From: Jeotgalibacillus marinus
GTDB lineage: Bacteria > Bacillota > Bacilli > Bacillales > Jeotgalibacillaceae
Assembly (NCBI RefSeq): GCF_040801915.1
Contig: NZ_JBFMIA010000006.1
Span: 1-64,000 of the forward strand
DNA length: 64,000 nucleotides
Reading direction: 5' to 3'
A program made the position numbers and the translations under genes. The number at the start of each line of letters is the position of its first letter. The first letter of the stretch is position 1. Below, piece by piece: positions 25,317 to 35,792 of this stretch. The notes under the pieces are model-generated. The model did not search any database, had not been told where the DNA came from, and saw only the letters and a program-made list of their open reading frames with translations.

Positions 25317-26333
25317 ATGAAAATCATTTTATTTATTTGTATGGCATTGATTTTAGTAGGCTGCAGCCAGGATCAAGAACAGTCACAGCAAAATCCAGTA
25401 GGCACATATGAAGAGGGAGATACTAATACCGATCTTTACCCACTTACTGGAGAAGAAATGCAAACGGCAAATGATCAGCGAGCTGTTTCGGTCGTGTTAA
25501 ACAATCACCCAAGTGCTCGTCCACAAAGTGGTCTTGCAGAGGCAGATGTTGTGTATGAAATACTAGCAGAGGGGAAAATTACTCGACTACTTGCGATTTA
25601 TCAAAGCACTTATCCAGAGCGGACGGGTCCGATTCGCAGTGCGCGTGATTACCACATTAACGTAGCAAATGGCTATGATAGTTTTTTTGTTTCTCATGGT
25701 TACAGTCCAGATGCTTTAGAAATGCTCGATAATGGTGTGATTGAACATATGAATGGTATTCAATACGAAGGGCAATGGTTTGTTCGTTCATCAGATCGTG
25801 TAGCTCCGCATAATTCATATAGCGGGCGAGAATTAATCGAAGAAGGTGCTGAACAAAGAGGAATTTCGCTCGAAGGTACCCCCGCTGGAATGGCGTTCAC
25901 ACAAGGCGAGGAAGTAGTTGATGACGGGCAATCTGCACAATCGTTCACAGTGTCCTATGATGATACTAGTGATTTATACACAAGCACTTACGATTATGAT
26001 ACCTCAACGGGTACATACTCACGAATAAACAATGGTGAAACAACGATTGACCAAGAAACAAATGAAGCAGTAGCCATTTCAAACATTATCGTTTTAGAAA
26101 CTGATCATCAGGTAATTGATCAAGAAGGACGCTTAATAATTGATTTGGTTTCTGGTGGAGATGCTTATGTGTTTCAGCAAGGACAGTGGACAGCGATGAC
26201 ATGGCGTGATGTTGATGGGCGAATGGTTCCTTATTTAAATGGAACACCTGCACCATTATCGCCGGGTATGAGCTGGATTCACATTATCCCAACATCAAGT
26301 GGATTTGAACAATCCGTTACGATACACGAATAA
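25317..26333 (+). CDS. yerB: DUF3048 lipoprotein YerB
   Basis: Lipoprotein of 338 residues with signal peptide and lipobox LVGC (Cys16). Two DUF3048-type segments are visible: VVLNNHPSARPQSGLAEADV, then RTGPIRSARDYH and SHGYSPDA. Function unknown; it should be anchored on the outer face of the membrane. A Ser/Thr/Asp-rich middle follows. It sits between yerA and yerC, the B. subtilis order. AAGAGGTG lies before the ATG. Confidence 0.85.
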   Translation: MKIILFICMALILVGCSQDQEQSQQNPVGTYEEGDTNTDLYPLTGEEMQTANDQRAVSVVLNNHPSARPQSGLAEADVVYEILAEGKITRLLAIYQSTYPERTGPIRSARDYHINVANGYDSFFVSHGYSPDALEMLDNGVIEHMNGIQYEGQWFVRSSDRVAPHNSYSGRELIEEGAEQRGISLEGTPAGMAFTQGEEVVDDGQSAQSFTVSYDDTSDLYTSTYDYDTSTGTYSRINNGETTIDQETNEAVAISNIIVLETDHQVIDQEGRLIIDLVSGGDAYVFQQGQWTAMTWRDVDGRMVPYLNGTPAPLSPGMSWIHIIPTSSGFEQSVTIHE

Positions 26334-26357
26334 TTTTAAAGGAGTAGTGCATACATT

Positions 26358-26657
26358 ATGCAAATTGAAAAACTAAGAGGAAAAGAACTAGACCAGTTAT
26401 TTAATGCGGTTTTGTCACTTAAAGACTTAGATGAATGCTACGAATTTTTTGACGATCTTTGTACGATCAATGAAATTCAATCACTCTCTCAACGCCTTGA
26501 AGTTGCGCGCATGTTACGTAAAGGTAAAACATATCATAAAATAGAAACTGAAACAGGTGCAAGTACAGCGACTATTTCACGCGTTAAACGCTGCCTGAAC
26601 TATGGCAATGATACCTATTCAATGGTGTTGGATCGCGTTGGTGATGAAGAGGAGTAA
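26358..26657 (+). CDS. yerC: YerC, TrpR-like DNA-binding protein
   Basis: A 99-residue TrpR/YerC/YecD family protein. The helix-turn-helix is near residues 55-85: MLRKGKTYHKIETETGASTA then TISRVKRCLNYG. The ligand and targets are unknown. GGAG lies before the ATG, 24 bases after yerB. It is followed by a terminator, which closes the yerABC unit. Confidence 0.85.
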   Translation: MQIEKLRGKELDQLFNAVLSLKDLDECYEFFDDLCTINEIQSLSQRLEVARMLRKGKTYHKIETETGASTATISRVKRCLNYGNDTYSMVLDRVGDEEE

Positions 26658-26691
26658 CAGAAATGAAATAATGTACGAATCTAACTGGAAC

Positions 26692-26725
26692 AAGCGCTTC
26701 CTCCTTCTGAGGGCGCGCTTTTTTG
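26692..26725 (+). terminator. Terminator after yerC
   Basis: AAGCGC with CCTC (26692-26703) pairs with GAGG and GCGCTT (26709-26720), followed by TTTTTT. Confidence 0.85.
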
Positions 26726-26932
26726 TTTTATTTCGGCGGCCACAAGCAGTCCTCATTCCGATGTTTAGCCATAGTCTACCGACCGAATCGATTATTTGAA
26801 CATTTCTACACTTTATTCCAATAATTCTCACCTTTTTTCTCCCACGCTCTCATCTTTAAGCTTCACCCTATCGATGCTATAATGAAACGGATAAAGTTTC
26901 ACGAAGAGTGTAATGAAATGGAGGATTCACCT

Positions 26933-27607
26933 ATGTATGACGTCCAGGAATGGAAGCACGTATTTAAACTTGATCCGGCTAAAGAGCTTTCAGATGAAGC
27001 TGTAGAAAAAATCTGTGAGTCAGGTACGGATGCAGTCATGATTGGGGGTTCGGACGGCGTGACACTCGATAATGTATTAGATTTGTTGGTGAAAGTTCGC
27101 CGCTACACCGTCCCTTGCGTGCTAGAGGTATCCAACCTTGAGTCGGTCACACCTGGATTTGATTTATACTTTATCCCAACAGTGTTAAATTCGAACAATC
27201 CTAAGTGGGTTACTGGATTACATCATGAAGCCCTAAAAGAACATGGCGACCTAATGAATTGGGATGAAATTATGGCAGAAGGCTATTGCATTGTTAATCC
27301 TGATTGCAAAGCAGCAAAACTGACTGATGCCCAAACGGACCTAACAAAAGATGATATTATCGCTTATGCACGAATGACAGAGCGCCTATTTCAGTTACCG
27401 ATATTTTATTTGGAATATAGTGGCGTGTACGGCGACCCTGAGATTGTCCAAGCCGTTCAAAATGAGGTGACCAATGCAACGTTTTTCTACGGTGGAGGAA
27501 TAACATCTAAAGAAAAAGCAACTGAAATGGCAGCACACGCTGATGTGATCGTCGTTGGCAATTTAATTTATGAAAACCTTTCAGAAGCATTAAAAACAAT
27601 CGTGTAA
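26933..27607 (+). CDS. pcrB: Heptaprenylglyceryl phosphate synthase
   Basis: TIM-barrel prenyltransferase that attaches a heptaprenyl chain to glycerol-1-phosphate to make an archaeal-type ether lipid precursor in Bacillus. The 224-residue protein has MYDVQEWKHVFKLDP, GTDAVMIGGSDGVT, YCIVNPDCKAA, YLEYSGVYGD and the phosphate-binding FYGGGI and VVGNLIYE. I start at the ATG at 26933, after TGGAGG; the open frame extends upstream but without a ribosome site. pcrA follows after 183 bases. Confidence 0.93.
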   Translation: MYDVQEWKHVFKLDPAKELSDEAVEKICESGTDAVMIGGSDGVTLDNVLDLLVKVRRYTVPCVLEVSNLESVTPGFDLYFIPTVLNSNNPKWVTGLHHEALKEHGDLMNWDEIMAEGYCIVNPDCKAAKLTDAQTDLTKDDIIAYARMTERLFQLPIFYLEYSGVYGDPEIVQAVQNEVTNATFFYGGGITSKEKATEMAAHADVIVVGNLIYENLSEALKTIV

Positions 27608-27790
27608 GAGGTTGAAGTGAGAATTTTTTGTCCAACAAGCAGTTGGATGCGACTAGAAAGCAGTTCATTGTCGGCATTTGAAAGTAATTAATCAAAATCA
27701 ACATTCTTATGAGAAACTAGATTTTCAACAAGCTAGTAAAAGAGATGATTTTACATTATAATAAGAACAAATGTTCTAGAGGGTGAGAAA

Positions 27791-30028
27791 ATGCAATTTT
27801 TAACGGATCGATTACTTAAAGGAATGAATCCTGAACAAGCAGAAGCAATTAAAGCAACAGAAGGTCCCCTGTTAATCATGGCGGGTGCTGGATCTGGAAA
27901 AACACGAGTGCTTACTCATCGTATCGCGTATTTAATGATTGAAAAAGGGATCGCTCCTTACAATATTTTAGCCATTACCTTTACAAATAAAGCAGCTCGA
28001 GAAATGAAAGACCGAGTGGGTCAAATTCTTGGAGGAGATTCAGAAAACGTATGGATTTCTACCTTTCACTCCATGTGTGTAAGAATTTTACGTAGAGACA
28101 TCGACCGCATTGGTTATAACCGCAACTTTACTATTTTAGATTCAACGGATCAGCAGTCGGTTGTGAAAAGTATTTTAAAAGATAAGAACTTAGACCCGAA
28201 AAAATTTGATCCTCGTGGCATTTTATCAGTCATTAGCTCAGCGAAAAATGAACTGGTAACGCCTGAGCAGTTTTCAAAAGATACAGGAAGCTTTTACGAA
28301 GAAACAATCAGTGAGGTTTTTACTGAGTATCAGCGCAGACTTCGTAAAAATTCAGCTCTAGATTTTGATGATTTAATTATGCAGACGATTCACTTGTTTG
28401 AACGAATTCCTGAAGTGCTAGAGACTTATCAACGAAAATTTCAATATATTCACGTGGATGAGTATCAAGATACGAACCGTGCACAATATATGCTCGTAAA
28501 ACAGCTGGCTTCTCGATTTAAAAACCTTTGTGTAGTGGGTGATTCTGACCAGTCGATTTATCGCTGGAGAGGAGCAGACATCGCAAACATTATGTCGTTT
28601 GAAAAAGACTATCCGAATGCACAAGTGATCATGCTTGAACAAAACTATCGTTCAACGAAAAAAATTCTAAACGCAGCAAATGAAGTCATTCAAAATAACC
28701 CGAATCGCAAGCCGAAAAATTTATGGACGGATAATCAAGATGGCCATAAAATTACCTATTTTCGGGCAGATAGCGAGCAAGGTGAAGCGCAGTTTGTCAC
28801 GGGTAAGATAAATGAAATGGTTCAATCAGGCAAACGTAAACGCTCAGATATCGCGATTCTTTATCGCACAAATGCTCAATCGCGTGTGATGGAGGAAGTG
28901 CTGATGAAATCCAACATCGATTACACGATTGTTGGCGGCACGAAGTTCTATGATCGTAAAGAAATTAAAGATATTTTAGGTTACTTGCGCTTAGTCGCAA
29001 ACCCAGCGGATGACATTAGCTTAACCCGAATTATTAACGTACCGAAACGTGGGGTTGGGGCAACTTCAGTTGATCGTATCGGAAATTATGCGAGAGATAA
29101 CGACATGTCCATGTATGAAGCGTTGGGGTTAGGGGATTTTATCGGAATAAGTCCTAAAATCGCTAAAACCGTTATGGACTTTCGAGATTTCATCACTAAC
29201 TTCACTCAGATGCAGGAGTATTTATCAGTAACGGAACTCGTAGAAGATATTTTAGAAAAATCAGGCTATCGTGAAGCGCTAAAAAAGGATAAAACAATTG
29301 AATCACAAAGTCGTTTAGAAAATATTGATGAGTTTTTATCTGTTACAAAAGCATTTGAAGAGGCGAGCGAAGATAAAAGCTTAATTGCTTTTTTAACAGA
29401 TCTTGCGCTTGTTGCAGACATTGACCAATTAGATAAAGTAGAAACGACGTCAGAGCTTGTTACATTGATGACTCTTCACTCAGCAAAAGGGCTTGAATTC
29501 CCTGTGGTCTTTTTACTCGGCTTAGAAGAAGGTATTTTCCCTCACAGCCGATCGCTAACGGAAGAGGTAGAGATGGAAGAAGAACGTCGTCTTGCATATG
29601 TGGGGATCACACGTGCGGAAGAAGAATTATTCATCACCAATGCTCAAATGAGAACCCTTTATGGGCGAACCAACATGAATCCAGTTTCTCGTTTTATTGC
29701 TGAAATCCCTGTTGAACTGATCGAAGAACCGATGAAAAAGGAATCTTCTTCAAATCCATTTGGCATGAGAGGGAAAAGCGGTAGTTCGTTTAGTCAAAAT
29801 AGACCACAATCTCGTAGACCGGTTAGTCGCCCAGCCCCAAATACAACAGGTGGTAGCGATATCAGTTGGGGTGTTGGAGATAAAGCGGAGCACGGTAAAT
29901 GGGGAACTGGAACGGTCGTCAGTGTAAAAGGTCAAGGGGACTCAATGGAGTTAGATATCGCATTTCCAAGTCCTACAGGTGTGAAGCGTCTGTTAGCTAA
30001 GTTTGCTCCTGTGAAAAAAGTGACTTGA
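27791..30028 (+). CDS. pcrA: ATP-dependent DNA helicase PcrA (UvrD family)
   Basis: Superfamily 1A 3'-5' helicase of 745 residues, essential in Bacillus for replication-transcription conflicts, repair and rolling-circle replication. It shows the Walker A AGAGSGKT near residue 35, TFHSMCVRILR, Walker B DEYQDTN, DSDQSIYRWRGAD, QNYRST and the late motifs LMTLHSAKGLEF and VGITRAEEEL. A basic linker (about 650-690) and the C-terminal Tudor-like RNA-polymerase-binding fold (GDKAEHGKWGTGTVV) follow. AGAGGGTGAG precedes the ATG. Its stop abuts the ligA ribosome site. Confidence 0.97.
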   Translation: MQFLTDRLLKGMNPEQAEAIKATEGPLLIMAGAGSGKTRVLTHRIAYLMIEKGIAPYNILAITFTNKAAREMKDRVGQILGGDSENVWISTFHSMCVRILRRDIDRIGYNRNFTILDSTDQQSVVKSILKDKNLDPKKFDPRGILSVISSAKNELVTPEQFSKDTGSFYEETISEVFTEYQRRLRKNSALDFDDLIMQTIHLFERIPEVLETYQRKFQYIHVDEYQDTNRAQYMLVKQLASRFKNLCVVGDSDQSIYRWRGADIANIMSFEKDYPNAQVIMLEQNYRSTKKILNAANEVIQNNPNRKPKNLWTDNQDGHKITYFRADSEQGEAQFVTGKINEMVQSGKRKRSDIAILYRTNAQSRVMEEVLMKSNIDYTIVGGTKFYDRKEIKDILGYLRLVANPADDISLTRIINVPKRGVGATSVDRIGNYARDNDMSMYEALGLGDFIGISPKIAKTVMDFRDFITNFTQMQEYLSVTELVEDILEKSGYREALKKDKTIESQSRLENIDEFLSVTKAFEEASEDKSLIAFLTDLALVADIDQLDKVETTSELVTLMTLHSAKGLEFPVVFLLGLEEGIFPHSRSLTEEVEMEEERRLAYVGITRAEEELFITNAQMRTLYGRTNMNPVSRFIAEIPVELIEEPMKKESSSNPFGMRGKSGSSFSQNRPQSRRPVSRPAPNTTGGSDISWGVGDKAEHGKWGTGTVVSVKGQGDSMELDIAFPSPTGVKRLLAKFAPVKKVT

Positions 30029-30045
30029 TGAAAGGAAATAGGCCT

Positions 30046-32064
30046 ATGCCACGTTCAACTGTTGAAAAAAGAGTATCAGATCTTCAGGATTTACTAAGTC
30101 AATACAATTATGAATATCATGTTTTGGACAAGCCATCTGTTCCAGACGTTGAGTACGATAAACTTTTACATGAATTAAAAGAACTAGAGGAGAAACATCC
30201 AGATCTGATGACACCAGATTCTCCTACGCAGCGGGTTGGAGGAGCGGTGCTTGAGCAATTTACAAAAGTAGACCACCGATCGCCGATGCTTAGTTTAGGT
30301 AACGCGTTTAATGAAGATGATTTGCGCGATTTTGATCGCCGTGTCCGTAAGATAGGTGATAACGATAACCTGTCTTACATTTGTGAGTTAAAGATTGATG
30401 GATTGGCCATTTCTTTGCGTTATAAAGATGGGTTATTTGTTCAAGGTGCGACGCGTGGAGATGGTTCTGTTGGAGAAGACATCACGGCTAATTTAAAAAC
30501 GATTCGTTCGATTCCATTACGTCTTAGAAAGCCTTTTTCAATCGAGGTTCGTGGTGAAGCGTTCATGCCGAAAAATTCCTTTGTTGCGTTAAATAAAGAA
30601 AAAGAAAAAAGAGAAGAAGAACCGTTTGCTAATCCGAGAAATGCAGCTGCAGGATCTTTGCGACAGCTTGATCCAAGAATTGCAGCGTCACGAAATTTAG
30701 ATTTATTTTTATATGGAATTGGCGATCCAGGTGAAACAGGGATCACATCGCAAAGTCAAGGATTGGATCTATTAAGTGGTCTTGGATTGAAAACAAATAA
30801 AGAACGTAAAAAATTAAACACTATTGAAGAAGTAATCGATTATATCAATGAATGGACGGATAAACGGGCAGACCTGCCTTATGACATTGATGGTATTGTC
30901 ATAAAGGTAGATTCACTTTCTCACCAAGAAGAGCTCGGTGCAACAGCAAAAAGTCCGAGATGGGCAATCGCGTACAAGTTTCCAGCTGAAGAAGTTGTTA
31001 CGGTTTTGCATGATATAGAGTTAAGCATTGGCAGAACGGGGGTTATCACACCTACAGCCCTTTTAGAGCCAGTAAGAGTGGCAGGCTCCACGGTTCAACG
31101 TGCATCGCTGCATAATGAAGACTTCATTCGTGAAAAAGATATTCACTTAGGTGATCACGTAGTTATTAAAAAAGCAGGTGACATTATTCCAGAAGTTGTC
31201 ACTGTAATTTTAGATCGAAGAACAGGAGACGAACGTGAATTTAAGATGCCAACGCATTGTCCTGCTTGTGAAAGTGAACTCATACAGCTAGATGGGGAAG
31301 TAGCATTGCGATGTTTGAATCCGAAATGTCCTGCACAAATTCAAGAAGGTCTCATCCATTTTGTGTCTCGTAATGCGATGAACATCGATGGACTTGGCGA
31401 AAAAGTTATCACACAGCTTTTTAGAGAAAAGCTCATTGTAGACGTAGCAGATTTGTATCGTTTAACTATGGAACAACTCGTAGGATTAGAACGCATGGGT
31501 GAAAAATCAGCTTCGAATTTGATTAAAGCGATAGAGAGTTCAAAACAAAACTCACTTGAAAAACTTTTATTTGGACTAGGTATTCGTCATGTTGGAGCAA
31601 AAGCGGCAAAAACAATTGCTCAACATTTTGAAACGGTGGACGATCTAGTGCAGGCAACAGAAGAAAAACTTCTTTTGATCAATGAAATTGGTGACAAAAT
31701 GGCTTCCTCGATCGTCACTTATTTTAACAAAGAAGATGTGCAAGAACTCATTGAAGAATTAAAAGAGGTCGGTGTTAATTTAACCTATAAAGGACCTAAA
31801 TTGCACAGGGCTCAGAACGTTCATTCATTCCTCTCTGGCAAAACCATCGTGTTGACTGGAAAATTGACCAAATTGACACGAGAAGGTGCTAAGGAGAGAA
31901 TAGAAATACTAGGTGGTAAAGTGACAGGAAGTGTTAGCAAAAAAACGGATCTACTCATTGCGGGAGAAGATGCGGGATCAAAACTGTCCAAAGCGCAGGA
32001 CCTAGGTATTGCCATTTGGGATGAAAATCAACTCCTAGAAGAAATCAACGAACAAGAGGTGTAA
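30046..32064 (+). CDS. ligA: NAD-dependent DNA ligase
   Basis: Seals DNA nicks using NAD. A protein of 672 residues. The Ia domain YNYEYHVLDKPSVPDVEYD is followed by the adenylation lysine in ELKIDGLAISLRY, the OB fold, the Cys4 zinc finger CPAC and CLNPKCPAQ, helix-hairpin-helix repeats, and a C-terminal BRCT domain (LSGKTIVLTGKLTKLTREGA). The ATG at 30046 follows AAAGGA by 9 bases; TTG and ATG codons at 30025-30030 lie in front of that site. The pcrB-pcrA-ligA-yerH order is as in B. subtilis. Confidence 0.97.
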   Translation: MPRSTVEKRVSDLQDLLSQYNYEYHVLDKPSVPDVEYDKLLHELKELEEKHPDLMTPDSPTQRVGGAVLEQFTKVDHRSPMLSLGNAFNEDDLRDFDRRVRKIGDNDNLSYICELKIDGLAISLRYKDGLFVQGATRGDGSVGEDITANLKTIRSIPLRLRKPFSIEVRGEAFMPKNSFVALNKEKEKREEEPFANPRNAAAGSLRQLDPRIAASRNLDLFLYGIGDPGETGITSQSQGLDLLSGLGLKTNKERKKLNTIEEVIDYINEWTDKRADLPYDIDGIVIKVDSLSHQEELGATAKSPRWAIAYKFPAEEVVTVLHDIELSIGRTGVITPTALLEPVRVAGSTVQRASLHNEDFIREKDIHLGDHVVIKKAGDIIPEVVTVILDRRTGDEREFKMPTHCPACESELIQLDGEVALRCLNPKCPAQIQEGLIHFVSRNAMNIDGLGEKVITQLFREKLIVDVADLYRLTMEQLVGLERMGEKSASNLIKAIESSKQNSLEKLLFGLGIRHVGAKAAKTIAQHFETVDDLVQATEEKLLLINEIGDKMASSIVTYFNKEDVQELIEELKEVGVNLTYKGPKLHRAQNVHSFLSGKTIVLTGKLTKLTREGAKERIEILGGKVTGSVSKKTDLLIAGEDAGSKLSKAQDLGIAIWDENQLLEEINEQEV

Positions 32065-32069
32065 GTCAT

Positions 32070-33290
32070 ATGAAAAAATGGATAGCATCAACAGTGGGTG
32101 TTTCGATCCTACTTGGAGGATGTATACCTTCATTTCAAAAAGATGATAAAGTCACTCCAGAAAATGGACCAGAAGATGAAAGCCAAACGGTTATCATCCC
32201 TGATTTTCAAATATCAGATGAATATTATAAAACACCTGTCCCTTTTGAAGCATCCTTGTCCAGAGGAATGGTCGTACAAAATATTGATTCAAACTATGAT
32301 ATTGCCGAGTTTGAGAATGGGCTTCTGAGAATTGCTAAAAGAGAATTTTCCACTGGAGATTACTATTTTAAAGAAGGTCAGTTCTTGGACAGTGAGACCG
32401 TTTCCAGCTGGTTAAAACGTGAATGGACAGACGACCAGCTAAAAGAGCAGCTAGAAGATGATGAAGATGATATCACAACTGTAGAAAATCTTGGTCTAAA
32501 TCCAAAGGATAGCCCCAGTGATGATCTAACCCGCGAAGAACGTGCAAAAAATAGTCCGGAGTATTTGGCTCAAATCTTGGAACATAATTTATATGGGGAA
32601 GAAGATGGTCAACTAGGTGGCGTTGTTATTGGTCTCGCGATGAACTCAGTTTATTATTATCGAGATGATGACGATCCGTTTGGACCAAGGTATAAAGAAG
32701 AGATTTCACAAGGTAAAATTGAAGAAGAGGGACAAAAAATTGCACAAGAAGTCATAAAACGCTTACGTGAAATATCTGCAAGCTCTCCTGATAAGAAAGA
32801 ACTTGCTGAAGTTCCCATCACAATTGCACTTTTTAAACAAGAGCCAGAAGGCTCTGTTATTCCAGGTACTTTCTTTTATTACGCATCAGCAAATGAAGGT
32901 GAAAACACTTTAAGTGATTGGACGCCGGTTAAAGAGGATTATGTATTATTCCCATTACCTAAAGCAGACGAAAAATTTCTTGACGATGACACAACCTTCA
33001 AGAACTTTAAACAAGACATTGAATCCTATTTCCCGAAAGATAATAATGTCATAGGAAGAGGGTTTTACCAAGGAGACAAAATGTCTAAGTTGAAAATTGA
33101 TATTTCAATTCAGTTCTATGGCAAGGCAGAAATCATTGGCTACACACAATATGTCGCGGGGAAAATTATAGACGACTTTCCTTCATCTTTGGATATTGAA
33201 GTGAATATTACATCAGGCAATGGACAAGAAGCGCTCATTTTAAAAGAGCCAGATGATACAGAACCATGGATTCATATGTTCAATAATTGA
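32070..33290 (+). CDS. yerH: CamS-family lipoprotein YerH
   Basis: Lipoprotein of 406 residues with signal peptide and lipobox LGGC (Cys18), then an acidic linker and a CamS (sex pheromone cAM373 precursor) type domain with SLSRGMVVQNIDSNYDIAEF, LNPKDSP, SPEYLAQILEHNLY and VIGRGFYQG. The function of the Bacillus member is unknown; in enterococci the cleaved signal peptide of the homologue is a pheromone. Only 5 bases separate it from ligA, so it is co-transcribed. Confidence 0.88.
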   Translation: MKKWIASTVGVSILLGGCIPSFQKDDKVTPENGPEDESQTVIIPDFQISDEYYKTPVPFEASLSRGMVVQNIDSNYDIAEFENGLLRIAKREFSTGDYYFKEGQFLDSETVSSWLKREWTDDQLKEQLEDDEDDITTVENLGLNPKDSPSDDLTREERAKNSPEYLAQILEHNLYGEEDGQLGGVVIGLAMNSVYYYRDDDDPFGPRYKEEISQGKIEEEGQKIAQEVIKRLREISASSPDKKELAEVPITIALFKQEPEGSVIPGTFFYYASANEGENTLSDWTPVKEDYVLFPLPKADEKFLDDDTTFKNFKQDIESYFPKDNNVIGRGFYQGDKMSKLKIDISIQFYGKAEIIGYTQYVAGKIIDDFPSSLDIEVNITSGNGQEALILKEPDDTEPWIHMFNN

Positions 33291-33352
33291 AACTAAAGAG
33301 CAAGCGGCTCGTTATTCTACAAATTTAATCAATTAATATTTTATGAACAGTA

Positions 33353-33387
33353 AGAAAGAAGGAGGGCAACATGCCCTCCTTCTTTTT
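33353..33387. terminator. Bidirectional terminator between yerH and glgP
   Basis: AAAGAAGGAGGGC (33355-33367) pairs perfectly with GCCCTCCTTCTTT (33373-33385), with T runs on both strands. It ends both convergent units. Confidence 0.9.
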
Positions 33388-35787
33388 TCATTGTTGTGGT
33401 TGTATATTCCAAATGTCTTTTGCATACTGACTCACAGTACGATCGCTAGAAAAGAATCCGGATTGAGCGATATTGTGAATGCTCATTTGGAGCCATCTAT
33501 CACGATCACTATAGGCATCTGCCACATTTTCTTGTGCTTTTACATAAGCGTGGAAATCTTTTAATAAAAAGTACTGGTCATTCTCCATTAAAAGAGAATC
33601 AGAGATTGTTTCAAAATCATAAAAAGAATCACGAAAGAATCCTGATGTCAGTTGATCCACAACTTTTTTGATTCGACGATCATTATGATAGTAATCATGA
33701 GAATGGTAGCCACCGTGCTTTTCATATTGCATAACTTGATCAGCCTTCAGACCAAAGATAAATATGTTTTCAGGACCAACTAAGTCTGCAATTTCTACGT
33801 TTGCACCGTCTTGTGTGCCCAGTGTGATCGCACCATTCATCATGAACTTCATGTTCCCAGTTCCTGAGGCTTCTTTACTTGCAGTGGAAATTTGTTCGCT
33901 AACATTCGTTGCAGGAATGATTTTTTCCGCTAATGAAACATTGTAGTTTTCTAGAAAAACAACTTTTATATAATCTTTTGTCACAGGATCATTGTTCACT
34001 ACTTTTGCCACAGAGTGCACTAGTTTTATTATCTTTTTTGCATAATCATATCCTGGTGCTGCTTTTGCCCCGAAAATAAACGTACGAGGGTAGGGCTTGT
34101 AAGATGAATTCTCTTTCATTTGATTGTATAAATACATGATATGTAACAAATTTAATAGTTGGCGTTTATATGCATGTAACCTTTTAATTTGAACATCAAA
34201 AATTGAGTTTTCATCAATTTTTAGATTGTTTCGGTCATGAATGATTCGTGCTAATTCCTGCTTTTTCTTAAGCTTAATCTCGTTAATTTGCTGTTGGTAG
34301 GAGGAATCATTTGCATATGAAGATAGCTTTTTCAATTCTTCTGTGCGATACACCCAGTCCGGACCAATTGCATTAGAAATGGCTGAGTTAAGCTCAGGAT
34401 TTGCTTGCACCAACCAACGACGATGCGTAATTCCATTGGTTTTATTATTAAATCGATCAGGGTAGAACCCATAAAAATTTTTCATTTCCCTCATTTTCAA
34501 AATTTCAGTGTGGAGCTTTGCAACTCCATTTACACTATGACTACCAACAATTGAAAGATGCGCCATTTTCACATAACCGTGAGCGACAATGGCCATTTGT
34601 TCGATACGATCCCAATCCCCAGGATATTGTTCCCATAATTCTTTGCAAAAGCGTTTGTTGATTTCTTCAATGATCATGAAAATACGAGGAAAGAGAGGCT
34701 TGAACAACTCAACCGACCATTTTTCTAATGCTTCTGAGAGAATAGTGTGGTTCGTATACGAAATAGTATTCGTTACGATACTCCACGCTTCTTCCCATCG
34801 CATACCTTCCTCATCAATCAAAATGCGCATGAGTTCTGGGATGGTGAGAGCAGGGTGAGTGTCGTTAATGTGAATCGCTACATATTCGTTAAAATGATAC
34901 AGGTGGTCATGATTCTTCTTGTAATCTCTAATAATGCTCATTAAACTAGCTCTTACAAGGAAGTATTGTTGTTTTAAACGCAAAATTTTCCCGTCATTTG
35001 AAGTATCATTTGGATAAAGATATTCTGAAATTTGCTCGGTGTCTCGTTTGTATTGCATAAAGTCTTTGTGGGGAGGGAAGTGTTTAGCTGGTTCTGCTCC
35101 CCAGAGTCTTAATGTATTTACTCGATCCGTGTCATAGCCGATCACGGGCATATCAAACGGCACAGCCAGGACTGTTTCAGCATGCTCATGAACGTAGGTT
35201 AGTTTTCCGCTTTTGTCGATCCATTGAACATCGCCCCAAAACGGAACTTCAATAGCAAGATCAGGTTTGCGAACTTCCCATACATTGCCGTTTCGTAACC
35301 ACTGCTCTGGTAGCTCAACTTGGTATCCATCGATTATTTTTTGCTCGAAAAGACCGTGTTTATAACGAATTCCATGTCCATAACCTGATAGTTTGAGTGA
35401 AGCCATAGAATCAAGAAAACAAGCTGCTAGACGACCCAATCCACCATTACCTAGGCCTGCGTCTGCTTCCTCTTTTTCTAATTCACGAAGATCAATGCCT
35501 AATTCTTCTAACCCTTGTTGAACCATATCTTTTACGCCAAGATTAATAAGAGAACTAACGAGTAGACGGCCGAGTAAGAACTCAATAGAAAGATAATACA
35601 CTTCTTTATGCTCGCCTTTACGCGATTCCTCATTTGATGCGATCCAATTCGTGCTGACGTGTTCACGCACCATCATGCCAAGTGCTTGATAGTGGTCTCG
35701 TTTTGTTGAGTTCTCAAAGGAGACACCGGATGATTGTTCCAGACGTTGTAGAAATGACGCTTTAAATCTTTCTTTATCATTGAACAT
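33388..35787 (-). CDS. glgP: Glycogen phosphorylase
   Basis: Releases glucose-1-phosphate from glycogen. The 799-residue GT35 enzyme has GNGGLGRLAACFLDS, the substrate loop HINDTHPAL, the PLP lysine in ASGTGNMKFMMNG, and TLGTQDGANVEI. Last gene of glgBCDAP, only 5 bases after glgA. The allosteric phosphorylation segments of animal enzymes are absent, as usual for bacteria. Confidence 0.97.
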   Translation of the reverse strand: MFNDKERFKASFLQRLEQSSGVSFENSTKRDHYQALGMMVREHVSTNWIASNEESRKGEHKEVYYLSIEFLLGRLLVSSLINLGVKDMVQQGLEELGIDLRELEKEEADAGLGNGGLGRLAACFLDSMASLKLSGYGHGIRYKHGLFEQKIIDGYQVELPEQWLRNGNVWEVRKPDLAIEVPFWGDVQWIDKSGKLTYVHEHAETVLAVPFDMPVIGYDTDRVNTLRLWGAEPAKHFPPHKDFMQYKRDTEQISEYLYPNDTSNDGKILRLKQQYFLVRASLMSIIRDYKKNHDHLYHFNEYVAIHINDTHPALTIPELMRILIDEEGMRWEEAWSIVTNTISYTNHTILSEALEKWSVELFKPLFPRIFMIIEEINKRFCKELWEQYPGDWDRIEQMAIVAHGYVKMAHLSIVGSHSVNGVAKLHTEILKMREMKNFYGFYPDRFNNKTNGITHRRWLVQANPELNSAISNAIGPDWVYRTEELKKLSSYANDSSYQQQINEIKLKKKQELARIIHDRNNLKIDENSIFDVQIKRLHAYKRQLLNLLHIMYLYNQMKENSSYKPYPRTFIFGAKAAPGYDYAKKIIKLVHSVAKVVNNDPVTKDYIKVVFLENYNVSLAEKIIPATNVSEQISTASKEASGTGNMKFMMNGAITLGTQDGANVEIADLVGPENIFIFGLKADQVMQYEKHGGYHSHDYYHNDRRIKKVVDQLTSGFFRDSFYDFETISDSLLMENDQYFLLKDFHAYVKAQENVADAYSDRDRWLQMSIHNIAQSGFFSSDRTVSQYAKDIWNIQPQQ

Positions 35788-35792
35788 AGATT

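Noticed and set aside
26602..26799. 65-codon frame over the end of yerC
   Set aside because: It runs through the yerC terminator and lacks a ribosome site.
33343..33564. 73-codon plus-strand frame at the glgP end
   Set aside because: It runs through the bidirectional terminator and opposite glgP.
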